Below are positions 10,057-21,612 of a DNA stretch of 64,000 nucleotides, piece by piece. Position 1 is the stretch's first letter; each line of letters opens with the position of its first letter. A program made the translations under genes and the position numbers. The notes beneath the pieces were generated by a model. It made no database searches and had not been told where the DNA came from. It was given only the letters and a program-made list of their open reading frames with translations. This DNA comes from Delphinapterus leucas (Eukaryota; Chordata; Mammalia; Artiodactyla; Monodontidae): the NCBI RefSeq assembly GCF_002288925.2, contig NW_022098037.1, positions 3,156,402 to 3,220,401 of the forward strand. Direction: 5' to 3'.

Positions 10057-13000
10057 CACAAAAACACATAGAGTTTAGTGCACTTGACTTGAATTTTTGT
10101 TCTTTACAACATTGCTTTTTGTTCGTTTGTTAAATCAGACTTCTTGGTAGTGTGATGGAGAAGGATATTTTAAATCTCTTTCTTCCTGGGGGAATAGTCA
10201 CTTATCCAGGATTGGTGGAGGTCTGGGCTGATAAGATGCTTTCCCATTAGGCTTCTCTGTGAGCTTCCTTTTCTAGCAAGAGGTTAGAGTGTTTAACCAC
10301 TTCGCCTGCATGATCAAGTTCGTGACCTTCCCAGCGATGGCTGTCTGTGTGTCACCATGGTCATCTTCTTCTTCCTCCTGCTCCTCCTTTAATAAACCCT
10401 ATAACTTACCTTTTATTTTGTTCAAGAGAAAGAGATAAGGAAAATAAATGCACCAGGAAGAGTACTTCCAGCCCACAAGAGGTCAACCTGCATTCCAGGT
10501 AGGGCTGCTCTTCCTGTGGTACCAGAGGGTGGCAAAGGGTAAAGTAGATGTGGACCTTCTGAATAGGATTAGGACGATGTTGAGGCCAAACTGCAAGTGG
10601 TTGGTTCGGTGGGAGGAGGTTCTAGTACCGGGGAAGAATCCACATAGATATAAAGTTCCAGGAAGTCTAAGAACAGAACCAGGAAGTTAGAGACTCATCT
10701 AAAGTCTAAATTAGAGATTGAAAGAGTCAAGTGACCAGGGGATGGAGAATGAGTCCATTGGAAACACTCGGAGATGTGGGCTTAGTTTATGTCCTAGATC
10801 AGAACCAAAATGGAGGTGGTATCAGGGATGCAAAACTACAGTCAGAGGTATGTGGGCCGTGAATGACATCCAGGGCCAGGTTGGCAGCCAGTGTCCCAGC
10901 TGCTCCAAACCCTGTGCTCCTTACTTTGAAGGACTGGACCTGGCTGTTGGCTGGACATCACAGTGATAAGAGTCCTCTTCCCCTGAGGAGCAGTGTGGAC
11001 TCCAAGAGATAAAGTTCGCTGTGGAGTTCATGACATCACCTTCAAGCAATGATTCCAATTACAAATAGGCACAGGTATGACTCACTTCATACTTTAATGG
11101 CAGGTGTCATTTTTAGAAGAAGATGAAAGATTCCGGGGTTCAGAGTACAGTCCCTCCCGTAGCAAAGTCCTTCAACCCAATGATTCTCTCCATTAATGAA
11201 TAGCAACATCTTCTCTTTACCTCGCAAGTACTTGTTAAAATCATTTATTGTTATTAGTGAGGTGAATTTTTACAAAATAATTCATTGTATTAACACTGTT
11301 AGTCTGCTTTAGAGGTTTTTACATTCTTCTTTTTCGTTTAATGAACATAGCATACATCCTAGATGTTAGAGTTGCTATTATTAGGAAGAAAAGTAGCATC
11401 ATTTAATTTTACTTACATATTTTATTTGTCCAACTGAGTGCTATTATGTCCCAGAATAATGAAGGATATTCATAACTTTCTCCATTCTCAAAATAAACCA
11501 AGGACTTAAAGTTTTCCCCAGGTACCTCTAGCCTTGAATTCAAGTATTATTCCTCCTTACACATTCCTCCATTTTGTTCTGTCAGACCTTCCAACTTTAA
11601 ATATTGCTTCAAACCCCTGAGGGTTTTATAAGCTTAACCACAGGCAGCATTTAAATGGACTTCACTTATAATTAATTAGTTGAATGTGTTTAACTATTAC
11701 TCATTGTCCAAATAAATGTAAAATAAAGTGCCTCTACTTAAATGTACAAAATAGCCGTCTATAAAATCATAAGCAATAAAGTCACAGAGTTGGATTTGTT
11801 CTATTTCTTTGGCTGAAATAAAAATAAGAACATTTTCTTATACTAAAGGAAGATATAGCACTTTTGATTGCCTATCAACTTTAATATTTGCTGATATGGA
11901 AAAGCGCTAGTCTCTGCTAAATATGGAGAAGGCTTGACCTACTTTATTTGATTTTAACATCTTGCATTTTAAAATGTAGGATCAAGGACTGTAGATTTTT
12001 ATCATCTTTCCTTAGCTTTCTCTAAAATAAAGGCAATACAGGGAAATTTTGGATGGTAAAAAGATGCGGGACTCTTGAGGCCAATTTAATAGAAAGGATT
12101 ATTTTAAATAAATTTAAAAGTGACATGTTGAGACTTGTGCAAGGAGGCACAGAATTTTCTTCAAATAGTATAAAAAATCAGTTATATTCACAATGAATGC
12201 TTGGCTTAGAAAGATTTTATAAGCCTGTCCCTCTCATTTGCTTGTCTCTCACAAATCTGTCAGATACCGAGGGGCATGAGATATTGGGAATTGTTCTTTG
12301 GGGTTAATGGGAGAGAGGGCTGTGTTTGTCTGGAGGGAAAAGCCCACTGTTATGTGTCAAGTTTGGGGCCTGCTGATAGAGCACTCAACAGACACGATTT
12401 ACTGTGCAAATCAACCAAATCTAGAACAGAGAAGGGAAAGGCAGTGATATTACCTTCAACAGACACAGTTGGATGACAACACAAGGCAGGAAAGGTTTGC
12501 AGCTAGCAGTAACCTGGGCAAGAAGTTACCTGAGAAACTTCGACAGCAGATAAGAGACGGCGAGAGCTGTAGAGGGAAAGAGGTGTCTGGGGCAAGCATT
12601 GAGCCTACATGATCCCCAGGGTACTTACATAAATAGATATCTAGGGGTGGGAGTTGATTAAGAAGGGAGTTGGTGTTTTTGCAATCATAGAGGGCTGAAG
12701 GGTCAGAGAAATATGGTTTAATAGCTGATGTTACCTATTTCTACTGTCCATTATAACATGAACTGGGATAACATGGTTCCAAACAGAATTTTCGAAGAAA
12801 TGATGGAATTCCAAACGCTGTTTCCCTATAATTTACAGTGTCTGGACTACTGGGCTCTAATCTGTTAATCAACTATTAAAGAGTCTATAAAATTTTCTGG
12901 TTTGTGTCTGAATGGTTATGGCGTTCATATAAAAATATATTATGCCCACTTGTTTGGGTTTGAGTGCCCCCCAGAACAGATCCTGACATAAGGATTTTGG

Positions 13001-13067
13001 AGCATGTGCCTCTTCAACCCCCTCCACTTTTGATAATTACTGCAAATGGATTGCTGGAGAGGTATCA
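10057..13067. other. 3 kb without a recognisable feature
   Basis: No repeat family, gene or RNA is recognised. The part at 10440-10970 is less AT-rich and has two neighbouring plus-strand frames of 80 and 82 codons. They show no family resemblance and no splice-like context. The rest, up to 13067, is AT-rich. Confidence 0.4.
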
Positions 13068-13310
13068 CAGTGTAACAGTTACAGGCAAAATCTCTCAAGC
13101 CAAACTACTGGGTTTATGGTCTGACGCTGCCACTTGGCCTTTCAGTAGTCCCTCCTGTCTGTGCCTTGACATTCTTATCAAAAAATGTTGATGCTACTAG
13201 GAGTCAACTCTTAGAGTTGTTGCAAGTATAAAGTAAATTAAAACAAATACTGTGCTTAGAATGGGGCCAGGTGCATGACAATTACCCACTAAACATTAGT
13301 TCCTTTTATC
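13068..13310 (+). mobile_element. MIR SINE
   Basis: 'tgggtttatggtctgacgct' and 'gccacttggcc' are followed by the '...gttgttgcaagtataaagta' turn and a 'gtgcttagaatggggcc' tail. This is the full MIR order on the plus strand. Confidence 0.65.
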
Positions 13311-13658
13311 ATGGATTTTTTTCACACAGCTTCAGAAATCCTTCTCAAAACAGTTCCAGGAAGCCACTGTCAATGAATAAGGGTTGACATAAGAGATGAA
13401 ATCAATTTGTCTGGTCTCCATCTTCTATAAAGTGAGAAGACAATGATACAAGTAGAGACCTGTGTTTCTGTGTCCATATAGCTTTAAAGACTTGTGAAAT
13501 CACAGAATCTCAGGGGAGAAAAGGACCGTAATAGTCAGCCACTCTAGCCTCTGTGCTGCTCTGGAAATGTCTTCTGTAGTATGCCCTAGCGCAAATGCAT
13601 GTGGGCCTCTGCTTGCTACTCAATGCTCATCAAATTATTTAATTTTAACTTTAGACAT
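13311..13658. other. No recognisable feature
   Basis: Unassigned sequence between a MIR and an LTR. Confidence 0.4.
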
Positions 13659-14035
13659 TGTCTTAGTTCCAGCTGCTATAACAAAATAACATGACTGGGT
13701 GGCTTAAACAACAGAAATTTATTTCTCATTGCTCTGGAGGCTGGGAAGTCCAAGATCAAGGTTCTGGCTCATTCAGTTTCTGGTGAGGGTTCTCTTCCTG
13801 GCTTACAGATAGCTGCTTTCCTGCTGTGACCTTACATGGTCTTTCCTTGGTGTGTGAACATGAAGAGAGAGAGATTTCTTTCTCTTTTTTAAAAGGTCTC
13901 TAACTCTATAGGATGACCCTAATGAACTCATTTAACCTGAATTACCTCTTAAAAGCCCTATATTCAAATACAGCCTCATTGGGGGTTAGGACTTCAACAT
14001 ATAGATTTTGGGGGAACACCATTTAGTCCATAGCA
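13659..14035 (-). mobile_element. MLT1/MST-type MaLR LTR, near full length
   Basis: It opens 'tgtcttagttccagctgcta', then 'gggtggcttaaacaacagaa' and 'ctgggaagtccaagatcaag'. It closes 'ttgggggaacaccatttag' plus 'tccatagca'. This is the reverse complement of a MaLR LTR of about 377 bp. The internal AATAAA (reverse: 'atttattt') sits where the LTR polyadenylation signal belongs. Confidence 0.85.
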
Positions 14036-14342
14036 AATATTTTTAGTCTTACTGAACTGAATTTAGCCTCACTATAAGTCACAATTTTGTTACCAAGGGC
14101 AACAAAGGAAATGAGACGTCCTCCACATGACATACGTATAAGAATTCAAAACACTTAAAGTATCCTCTCTAGTTTGTCTTATCTTCAAGTTAAATGTCCC
14201 CAGTTCTTTCAATAATTTTTCACCTAGACTTCTCACCATCCCATGAACACTATATCCTTTGTTAACTTCTATGCTTAAAAATGGTATCTACAATTGAAAA
14301 CAATGTTTCAAATGTGATCTGATCAATATAAAATGCAAAGGA

Positions 14343-14641
14343 GGGCTTCCCTGGTGGCGCAGTGGTTAAGAATCCACCTGCCAATGCAGGGGACATGGGT
14401 TCAAGCCCTGGTCCGGGAAGATCCCACATGCCAAGGAGCGGCTAAGCCCGTGCGCCACAGCTACTGAGCCTGCGCTCTGGAGCCCACAAGCCACAACTAC
14501 TGAGCCCGTGTGCCACGGCTACTGAAGCCCGCGTGCCTAGAGCCCATGCTCCACAACAGGAGAGGCCACCGCAATGAGAAGCTCGCGCACAGCAACAAAG
14601 ACCTGACACAGTCAATAAATAAATAAGTAAATTTATTTTTA
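14343..14641 (+). mobile_element. CHR-type tRNA-derived SINE
   Basis: The head 'gggcttccctggtggcgcag' contains the A box, and 'gggttcaagccctggtccgg' contains the B box of the internal Pol III promoter. The A-rich tail is 'caataaataaataagtaaat'. A perfect 13-bp target duplication, AAAATGCAAAGGA, lies at 14330-14342 and 14642-14654. This marks a fairly recent L1-driven insertion. Confidence 0.95.
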
Positions 14642-14654
14642 AAAATGCAAAGGA

Positions 14655-15134
14655 ATTAGTATCTTCTCTGTTGTTATAACTATTCTTGCTTTGTCACAGG
14701 CTGACGTTGCATTCAATATGTTAGTCATTGGATGACAGTTTATAGGCAATTAGCTTATTCTAGCATTTTAGGTACTTAGTAAGCACTGGTTGAATTGAAC
14801 TGAAGTCCACTCTGAAGGGGTTTTTTGTTATCTTAAATTTTATTTTTTCTGAATCATCTCCTGTCTAAAGGGTTCACACAAGACTAGAAACTGGGCCATT
14901 TTGGCGTTCTCTTGATATTTTTGAATTTACATTAAGAACAGTAATAAAGGTCTGGACCAGTATGGAGAAAAATTGCAATGGATCAATATAGAGAGTGCCT
15001 GCACAGAAGAAAAACTGATAATATTGTTTTAATCTCTTTCCAGAACAAGAGAGAGAGTGAACAAAGGACTAAGCTTCTGTTACATGTCTTCAGTAATTGC
15101 TTTAACATGTGACTTACCATTTAAGCAATAAATG
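14655..15134. other. No recognisable feature
   Basis: Unassigned AT-rich sequence with no frame of interest. Confidence 0.4.
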
Positions 15135-15335
15135 ACATTAACTAAGGGTTTAATATATGCCAGCTACTGTGCCAGACACTTCTGTATTATCTCGTTAATC
15201 CCCTCTACAGACCTGTGAGGTAGGTCTTATTAACCTCACTTTGCAGAAAAGTTATGGAGCTTGCCTAACTTTACATGCTAAAGATAGTCCTTGCATTGGC
15301 TGCCAAATCCCACGTACTTTCCACCACACCTGAGC
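15135..15335 (-). mobile_element. MIR SINE fragment
   Basis: The plus strand has 'gccagctactgtgccagaca', 'acctgtgaggtaggtcttat' and 'ctcactttgcagaaaagtta'. This is the reversed MIR layout. Confidence 0.65.
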
Positions 15336-15428
15336 TAGTGAAACTGGGGTGTGCTGTGGATACTGGTACCACAGCTAATATATGGCATATCATCCTGGGA
15401 CATTAATATTCCTGCTGGCAGGTATATT

Positions 15429-15806
15429 AGTATATATTAGGGTTGCCATAACAAATACCACAGACTGGGTGGCATAAACAACAGAAATTTATTGAGTCCT
15501 GGAAACTAGAAGTCCAAGATCAAGAGATGGGCAGAGTTGGTTTCTTCTGAAGCTTCTCTCCTTGGCTTGTAGATAGCCATCTTCTTCAAATATCTTCATA
15601 TGGACTTCCTTCTGTTTGTAACTGGGTCTTAATCTCCTCTTCTCATAAGGACATCAGTCATATTGGATTAGAACTCGCCCCAGTTACCTCATTTAAACTT
15701 ATTTACCTCTTTAAAGACCCTTTCTCCAAATACAGTCACATTCTGAGGTACTGGGGGGTTAGAACTTCAACATGAATTTCGAGGGAATTCAATTCAGCTC
15801 ATAATA
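15429..15806 (-). mobile_element. MLT1A-like MaLR LTR, near full length
   Basis: It begins 'tatattagggttgccataac' and continues 'cacagactgggtggcataaa'. It includes 'aaggacatcagtcatattgg' and 'ccaaatacagtcacattctg', and ends 'attcagctcataata'. The order and length fit an MLT1A-class LTR in reverse. Confidence 0.85.
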
Positions 15807-15844
15807 GCAAGTAATCAAAAGCATATTAAAAAGTAGGTGAAATA

Positions 15845-16060
15845 TAATGCACAGTGGCCTGGACTCAAAAGTTTGATTGCTTTGGTTGGATCCTGATTCT
15901 TTCATTAACCATCTGAATGACCTTGGGCAAGTTATTTACCTGTCTGTATCTCAGTCTCCTAATCTTTAAGATGGAGATTTAATAGTATGTTTGTAGGTTT
16001 TTATAAGGATTAATTGAATATATATATTAATATTTTGCATTAAGTTCTGCATATTTATTA
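15845..16060 (+). mobile_element. MIR SINE
   Basis: 'gaatgaccttgggcaagtta', 'tatctcagtctcctaatctt' and 'aagatggagatttaatagta' form the MIR core and 3' part on the plus strand. Confidence 0.75.
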
Positions 16061-16229
16061 ACTCTTATTACATTACTGAATAAAGTAAAATGCAAAATTC
16101 TTTTAAAGTTAAAACATATTGTAGAATTTTTTCACTTACAGAATGCTGATTCAATCACATATATCCATTCATTGTCCTCTTCTAATGGGGTCAAGTGGAG
16201 AAAAAGTCTGAGGAACAGTTTCTGCTACC

Positions 16230-16880
16230 ATGGATTTACTCTTCATGCTAGGCAGACTTCTAAGATGCTTCATGCTAGGCAGACTTCTAAGATGCTTCTT
16301 GATGATTTCCACCAGTGGTATTCAGGCCTGATAAAAGCCCCTCCCTGTAAGTGTAGGCGGGACCTAATTAATCACTTATAATGAATAAAATACAGCAGAA
16401 GTGTTGGAATGGCACTTCCAAAGTTAAGTTATAGAAATCTGTGACTTCCATCTTGCTTGCTTGTCCTCTCTTCTGGATCTTTTTGCCTGCTTTCTTTGAT
16501 GGGGCAAGTCATAGTGTTTGGAGTTACCCTATGCATAGGCCCACATGGCAAGGAACTTAGCATAGCTTCTGGCCCACAGACTTTGAGGAACTGAGGCCCC
16601 TCAGTTCAACACCATATAAAAAACTGAATCCTGCCAACAACAACATGATTAAGTTTGGAACTGAATTCTTCCCCAAGCAAATTCTTTCCTTTCAAGGCTT
16701 GGATGACTGAAGCCCCAATTGGCACCTGGATTACAACTTGTGAGAGACCCTGCAGCAGAAGACCCAGCTAAGCTGTGCCCAGGTCCCCAACCTACAGAAA
16801 CTATGAGGAAAATAAATACTGTTGATCCAAGCCACTAAGTTTTGGGATAATTTGTTATGCAGCAATAGGTAACTAATACA
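16230..16880 (+). mobile_element. Old MaLR/ERVL-like LTR with an internal 27-bp duplication
   Basis: The right end reads 'ccaagccactaagttttggg', 'ataatttgttatgcagcaat' and 'aactaataca', an LTR end I recognise from MLT1-like elements. The middle has 'gtgtaggcgggacctaatta' and 'tgagagaccctgcagcagaa'. The AATAAA at about 16810 matches the LTR polyadenylation region. Near its start a 27-bp unit occurs twice in tandem. The subfamily is not assigned. Confidence 0.65.
16241..16294 (+). repeat. Perfect tandem duplication, 2 x 27 bp
   Basis: The unit at 16241-16267 is repeated without mismatch at 16268-16294. It lies in the 5' part of an otherwise diverged LTR, so the duplication is younger than the element. 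Confidence 0.95.
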
Positions 16881-17804
16881 CTCTTCTGAAAGTGAAGAAT
16901 GTTGTGAAAGAAGATGGAGCCATCAAGATTCAAGTGGAAAACAAGATGCACGCAAACACAGCAGAAGGACATAAAGAGGGCTAGAAAGGAGCTGTCCTCC
17001 GAAGATCACAACTATTTTCTAACACTCACTCTGCTCAAGTGGTTTTTCCCCATCAGCATCTCTAGAATCAACCCTCAATTGGATAGCTTGCAAATACCCT
17101 TGCTTTGCACCAGTTGCATTTCAAAGCACTTAAATTGCTCAACCTGCTCCAATACATTTACTCCTACTGTTTTCATCATTCACGATGCCCTCGGCTTTTA
17201 TAATCTAGGAGATGACCTAAAGATCAGAGTTAATTTAATTTAAAATCAATGAACTAGAGAAGAAAGCCCCTGCCTCCAGCATCGACATTGAACTGCAGGC
17301 TTCTGCAAACTCAGCGGCAAAGACACATAACAGCGTATGCCATGTTGTTATTTCTAGCCAGGTGCCTACAGTCACACAATCACAAAGTTCTACCAAAAAA
17401 GAATTTGAAAATTGGTCCCCACCTGATTTAATACTACTTATAGGAGACTTTTGTTTTATCCAATGAATTGCAAACCACTTCCTGGATTCATTTTTGAGTC
17501 TTAAATCCCAGTGAGTAACTAAAACCAATATTAATGAATCCTACATCCTTGATATATTGGACAAAGTCGCTCATGACTGAGATAATCAAAGGGCTTAGAT
17601 TTCTGAGCAATGGTTATTATAAAATATTTGTGTTTTTAACTGAGTTCTATTTGCAAAGTTACTAACTCCTACTGCAAGAAGTAAGAAGGCTCTGTGATGC
17701 AAAGCCGGGGGATATCTAGTTCACATGTAATTGTTTTACCCTCAAAGTCTGATTTCTGGTTTTCAGGGGTCTGCAGTGAGATGGCTTCATAGCTAATTGT
17801 TTTC
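16881..17804. other. No recognisable gene
   Basis: Frames of 109 codons (plus, 16914-17243) and 97 codons (minus, 17235-17528) exist. Neither resembles a known protein and neither shows exon-like context. No repeat is recognised. Confidence 0.4.
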
Positions 17805-17915
17805 TATTCATCCACTCCTTCGTTTGTTTATCCATTCAGCAAACACTTACTGCATATCTCTTCTATGCCAAGCACAATGCTAGATCTTAGGGATTAAAAA
17901 TGAATAACACAGCCC
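17805..17915 (-). mobile_element. L2 LINE 3' fragment
   Basis: 'tttatccattcagcaaacac', 'tatgccaagcacaatgctag' and 'gggattaaaaatgaataaca' are the reversed L2 3' end. Confidence 0.7.
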
Positions 17916-18318
17916 TTCAGTCAAATAAACTAAGTTTTGCTATTGTAATAAACAAGCTCAAAATCATCTCTATGGCTTATCCCAACAAGTTTATTTCTTG
18001 CTTACACCAAGCCTACAAAGCCCACCTGATACCTCCATGGCAGCCTGGGTTTCTGTGTTTGCTGAGACTAGGGACAACCAGAATGGAAAGCCTGGTAGCA
18101 GTAATTAAATGCTTCCATCAGAAAGAGACAAGAGCTCTTCTGTTTGCATGGTCAGGTCTGCCCCCAAGTAGAAGTGCAACCACCAGAACAGTTTCATTGA
18201 GAGGAGAAAGAGAAATAGAAAATAAGATAGTTTTCCACACACTGACTTTGCTCCCTGACACTCCCCATCCGGTTCAGTTTTGTTAGCCTGTACAGACATG
18301 TCATGGGCACTTGTATGA
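17916..18318. other. Possible old LTR or DNA element, unassigned
   Basis: The run 'caagtttatttcttgcttac' plus 'gtagcagtaattaaatgctt' vaguely matches an interspersed repeat with the '...agcaattaaatgcttc' phrase. A 128-codon plus-strand frame (17900-18286) crosses this block and the L2 tail. That argues against it being a gene. Confidence 0.3.
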
Positions 18319-18701
18319 TTTTTTTTAAAACATTTTTATTGGAGTATAATTGCTTTACATTGTTGTATTAGTTGCTGCTGTATAACAAAGTGAATCAGCT
18401 ATACGTATACATATACCCCACATCCCCTCCCTCTTGTGTCTCCCTCCCACCCTGCCTATCCCACCCCTCTAGGTGGTCACAAAGCACCGAGCTGATCTCC
18501 CTGTGCTATGCAGCTGCTTTCCACTAGCTATCTGTTGTACATTTGGTAGTGTATATATGTCCATGCCACTCTCTCGCTTCATCCCAGCTTACCCTTCCCC
18601 CTCCCCGGGTCCTCAAGTCTATTCTCTACGTCTGTGTCTTTATTCCTGTCCTGCTCCAATGTTGATCAGAACCTTTTTTTTTTTTTAATTACATATATGT
18701 T

Positions 18702-19223
18702 TTAGCATTCGGTATTTGTTTTTCCCTTTCTTACTTCACTCTGTATGACAGACTCTAAGTCCATCCATCTCACTACAAATAACTCAATTTCATTCCTTTT
18801 TATGGCTGAGTAATATTCCATTGTATATATGTGCCACATCTTCTTTATCCAGTCATCTGTCAATGGACACTTAGGTTGTTTCCATGTCCTGGCTATTGTA
18901 AACAGTGCTGCAATGAACCTTGCGGTACATGATTCTTTTTGAATGGTATTCTCAGGGTATATGCCCAGTAGTGGGATTGCTGGGTCATGTGGTAGTTCTA
19001 TTTTTAGTTTTTTACGGAACCTCCATACTGTTCTCCATAGTGGCTGTATCAATTTACATACCCACCAACAGTGCAAGAGGGTTCCCTTTTCTCCACACCC
19101 TCTCCAGCATTTGTTGTTTGTAGATTTTTTGATAATGGCCATTCTGACCAGTGTGAGGTGATACCTCATTGTAGTTTTGATTTGCATTTCTCTAATGATT
19201 AGTGACGTTGAGCATCCTTTCAT
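18702..19223 (-). pseudogene. L1 ORF2p C-terminal segment (173 codons open)
   Basis: This frame encodes the C-terminal part of L1 ORF2p, the LINE endonuclease/reverse transcriptase. The cysteine-rich motif is visible as C-x3-C-x7-H-x4-C, within [18 protein letters not shown] (about residues 39-56). It is followed by the conserved '[11 protein letters not shown]'-type segment, here '[16 protein letters not shown]', and the 'W-M-D-L-E' run. In L1 elements this region is needed for RNP function. The frame is open to the normal stop region but is cut off from the upstream ORF2 by frameshifts at about 19.25 kb. It is a dead fragment inside the L1 at 18319-23556. Confidence 0.9.
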
Positions 19224-19267
19224 GTGTTTGTTGGCAATCTGTATATCTTCTTTGGAGAAATGTCTAT

Positions 19268-20171
19268 TTAGGACTTCTGCCCATTTTTGTATTGAGTTGT
19301 TTGTTTTTTTGACATGAGCTGCATGGGCTGCTTGTATATTTTAGACATTAATCCTTTGTCAGTTGTTTCATTTGCAAATATTTTCTCCCATTCTGAGAGT
19401 TGTCTTTTCAACTTCTTTAAGGTTTCTTTTGCTATGCAAAAGCTTTTAAGTTTCATTAGGTCCCATTTGTTTATTTTTGTTATTATTTCAACTTTTTTAG
19501 GAGGTGGGTCAAAGGATCTTGCTGTGATTGATGTCACAGAGTGTTCTGCCTATGATTTCCTCTAAGAGTTTTACAGGGTTTGGCCTTACATTTATGTCTT
19601 TAATCCATTTTGAGTTTATTTTTGTGTATGGTGTTAGGGAGTGCTCTAATTTCATTCTTTTACATGTAGCTGTCCAGTTTTTGCAGCACCACTTACTGAA
19701 GGGACTGTCTTTTCTCCATTGTATATTTTTGCTTCCTTTATCAAATATAAGGTGACCATATGTGTGTGGGTTTATCTCTGGGCTTTCTATCCTGTTCCAT
19801 TGATCTATATTTCTGTTTTTGTGCCAGTACCATACTGTCTTCATTATTGCAGCTTTGTAGTATAGTCTGAAGCCTGGGAGCCTGATTCCTCCAGCTCTGT
19901 TTTTCTTTCTCAAGGTTGCTTTGGCTATTCAGGGTCTTTTGTGTTTCCATACAAATTGTGAAATGTTTTGTTCTCATTCTGTGAAAAATGCCATTGGTAG
20001 TTTGATAGGGATTGCATTGAATCTGTAGATTGCTTTGGGTAGTAGAGTCATTTTCACAATGTTGATTCTTCCAATCCAAGAACATGGTATATCTCTCCAT
20101 CTGTTTGTATTGTTTTTAATTTCTTTCATCAGTGTCTTATAGTTTTCTGCATACAGGTCTTTTGTCTCCAT
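19268..20171 (-). pseudogene. L1 ORF2p thumb/linker region, frameshifted pieces
   Basis: Four overlapping minus-strand frames (20171-19974, 20100-19741, 19913-19509, 19537-19268) each carry consecutive parts of ORF2p. Recognisable runs are '[16 protein letters not shown]', 'NGIFHRMRT' and '[19 protein letters not shown]', then 'KINKWDLMKLKSFCIAKE'. The frame changes between them show at least three small indels. The content is downstream of the reverse-transcriptase core. Confidence 0.85.
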
Positions 20172-20300
20172 AGGCAGTTTTATTCTTAGGTATTTTATTC
20201 TTTTTGTTGCAGTGGTAAATGGGAGAGTTTCCTTAATTTCTCTTTCAGATTTTTCATCAGTAGTGTAGAGGAATGCAAGAGATTTCTGGACATTACTTTT

Positions 20301-20597
20301 TTATCCTGTTACTTCACCAAATTCATTAATTAGCTCTAGTACTTTTCTGGTAGCATCTTTAGGATTTTCTATGTATAGTATCATGTCATCTGCAAGCAGT
20401 GACAGCTTTACTTCTTCTTTTCTGATTTGGATACGTTTTATTTCTGTTTCCTCTCTGATTGCCACGGCTAAAGCTTCCAAAACTATGTTGAATAATAGTG
20501 GTGAGAGTGGGCAACCTTGTGTTCTTCCTGATCTTAGTGAAAACGGTTTCAGTTTTTCACCATTGAGAACGAGGTTGGCTGTGGGTTTGTCATACAT
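20301..20597 (-). pseudogene. L1 ORF2p reverse-transcriptase core
   Basis: The 98-codon frame contains '[20 protein letters not shown]' (RT block 4, normally TRQGCPLSP) and '[15 protein letters not shown]' (RT block 5). The catalytic aspartate pair is kept, but the usual F of the FADD box is L here. The block-4 T-R-Q-G is altered to R-T-Q-G. The frame is separated by a frameshift from the N-terminal RT part at 20627-21034. Non-functional remnant. Confidence 0.9.
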
Positions 20598-20626
20598 GGC
20601 CTATATTATGTTGAGGTAGTTTCCCT

Positions 20627-21034
20627 CTATGCCTCCTTTTGGAGAGTTTTTATCACACATGGGTGTTGAATTTTGTTGAAAGATTTTTCTGCATCTGTTG
20701 AGATTATCATATGGTTTTTATCCTTCAAATTGTTACTATGGATTCTCTTTGCTAGTATTTTGTTAAGGATTTTTGCATCTATCTTCATCTTTGATATTGG
20801 CCTGTAGCTTTTTCTTTTGGTAACATCTTTGTCTGGGTTTCCATCTGGTCCTGGACTTTTGTTTTTTGGAAGATTTCTAATCACAGTTTCAATTTCAGTG
20901 CTTGTGATTGGTCTGTTCATATTTTCTATTTCTTCCTGGTTCAGTCTTGCAAGGTTGTGCTTTTCTAAAAATTGGTCCATTTCTTCCAGGTGGTCCATTT
21001 TATTGGCATATAATTGCTTGTAGTAATCGCTCAT
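20627..21034 (-). pseudogene. L1 ORF2p N-terminal RT part with two in-frame deletions
   Basis: The 135-codon frame holds '[20 protein letters not shown]', the '[10 protein letters not shown]' motif, '[20 protein letters not shown]' and '[20 protein letters not shown]'. Compared with the family as I know it, one block is missing right after GPDG. A second is missing between 'AKRIHSNN' and 'LKDKNH', including the block with the conserved 'QVGFIPG' motif. Each gap is roughly 35-45 codons by memory of the family. The reading frame stays open across both. Confidence 0.85.
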
Positions 21035-21612
21035 GATCCTTTGTATTTTGCAGTGTCAGTTGTTACTTCTTTTTCATTTCTAATTCTGTTGATTTGAGTC
21101 TTCTTCCTTTTTTTCTTGATGAGTCTGGCTAATGGTTTATCCATTTTGTTTATCTTCTCAAAGAACCAGCTTTTTGTTTAATTGATATTTGCTGTCATTT
21201 CCTACATTTCTTTTTCATTGATTTCTGACCTGATCTTTATGATTTCTTTCCTTCTGCTAACTTTGGGGGTTTTTTTGTTCTTCTATCTCTAATTGCTTTA
21301 GGTGTAAGTTTAGGTTATTTATTTGAGATTTTTCCTGTTTCTTGAGGTAGGATAGTATTGCTGTAAACTTCCCTCTTAGAAATAAATGCTTTTGCTGCAT
21401 CCCATAGGTTTTTGGACCAACGTGTTTTCATTGTCGTTTGTTTGTAGGTATTTTTTGATTTCCTCTTTGATTCCTTCAGTGATCTCTTGGTTATTTAGTA
21501 GCGTATTGCTTAGCTTCCATGTGTTTGTATTTTTTACAGTTTTTCTTTTCCTGTAATTGATATCTAATCTCATAGCGCTGTGGTTGGAAAAGATGCTTGA
21601 TATGATTTCTGT

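Noticed and set aside
9939..10133. 64-codon frame rich in I, Y, C and H
   Set aside because: It is the translation of the TA/TG/CA microsatellite.
10448..10966. Two neighbouring frames (80 and 82 codons) as a possible small gene
   Set aside because: They lack any shared motif, signal peptide or membrane segment, and the stop between them has no intron signals. Kept as unassigned.
17900..18286. 128-codon plus-strand frame
   Set aside because: It starts within an L2 tail and continues into unassigned repeat-like sequence; no motif, no splice context, and another frame overlaps on the minus strand.
18920..20619. Plus-strand frames over the 18-21 kb region
   Set aside because: They are antisense shadows of L1 ORF2, which lies on the minus strand.
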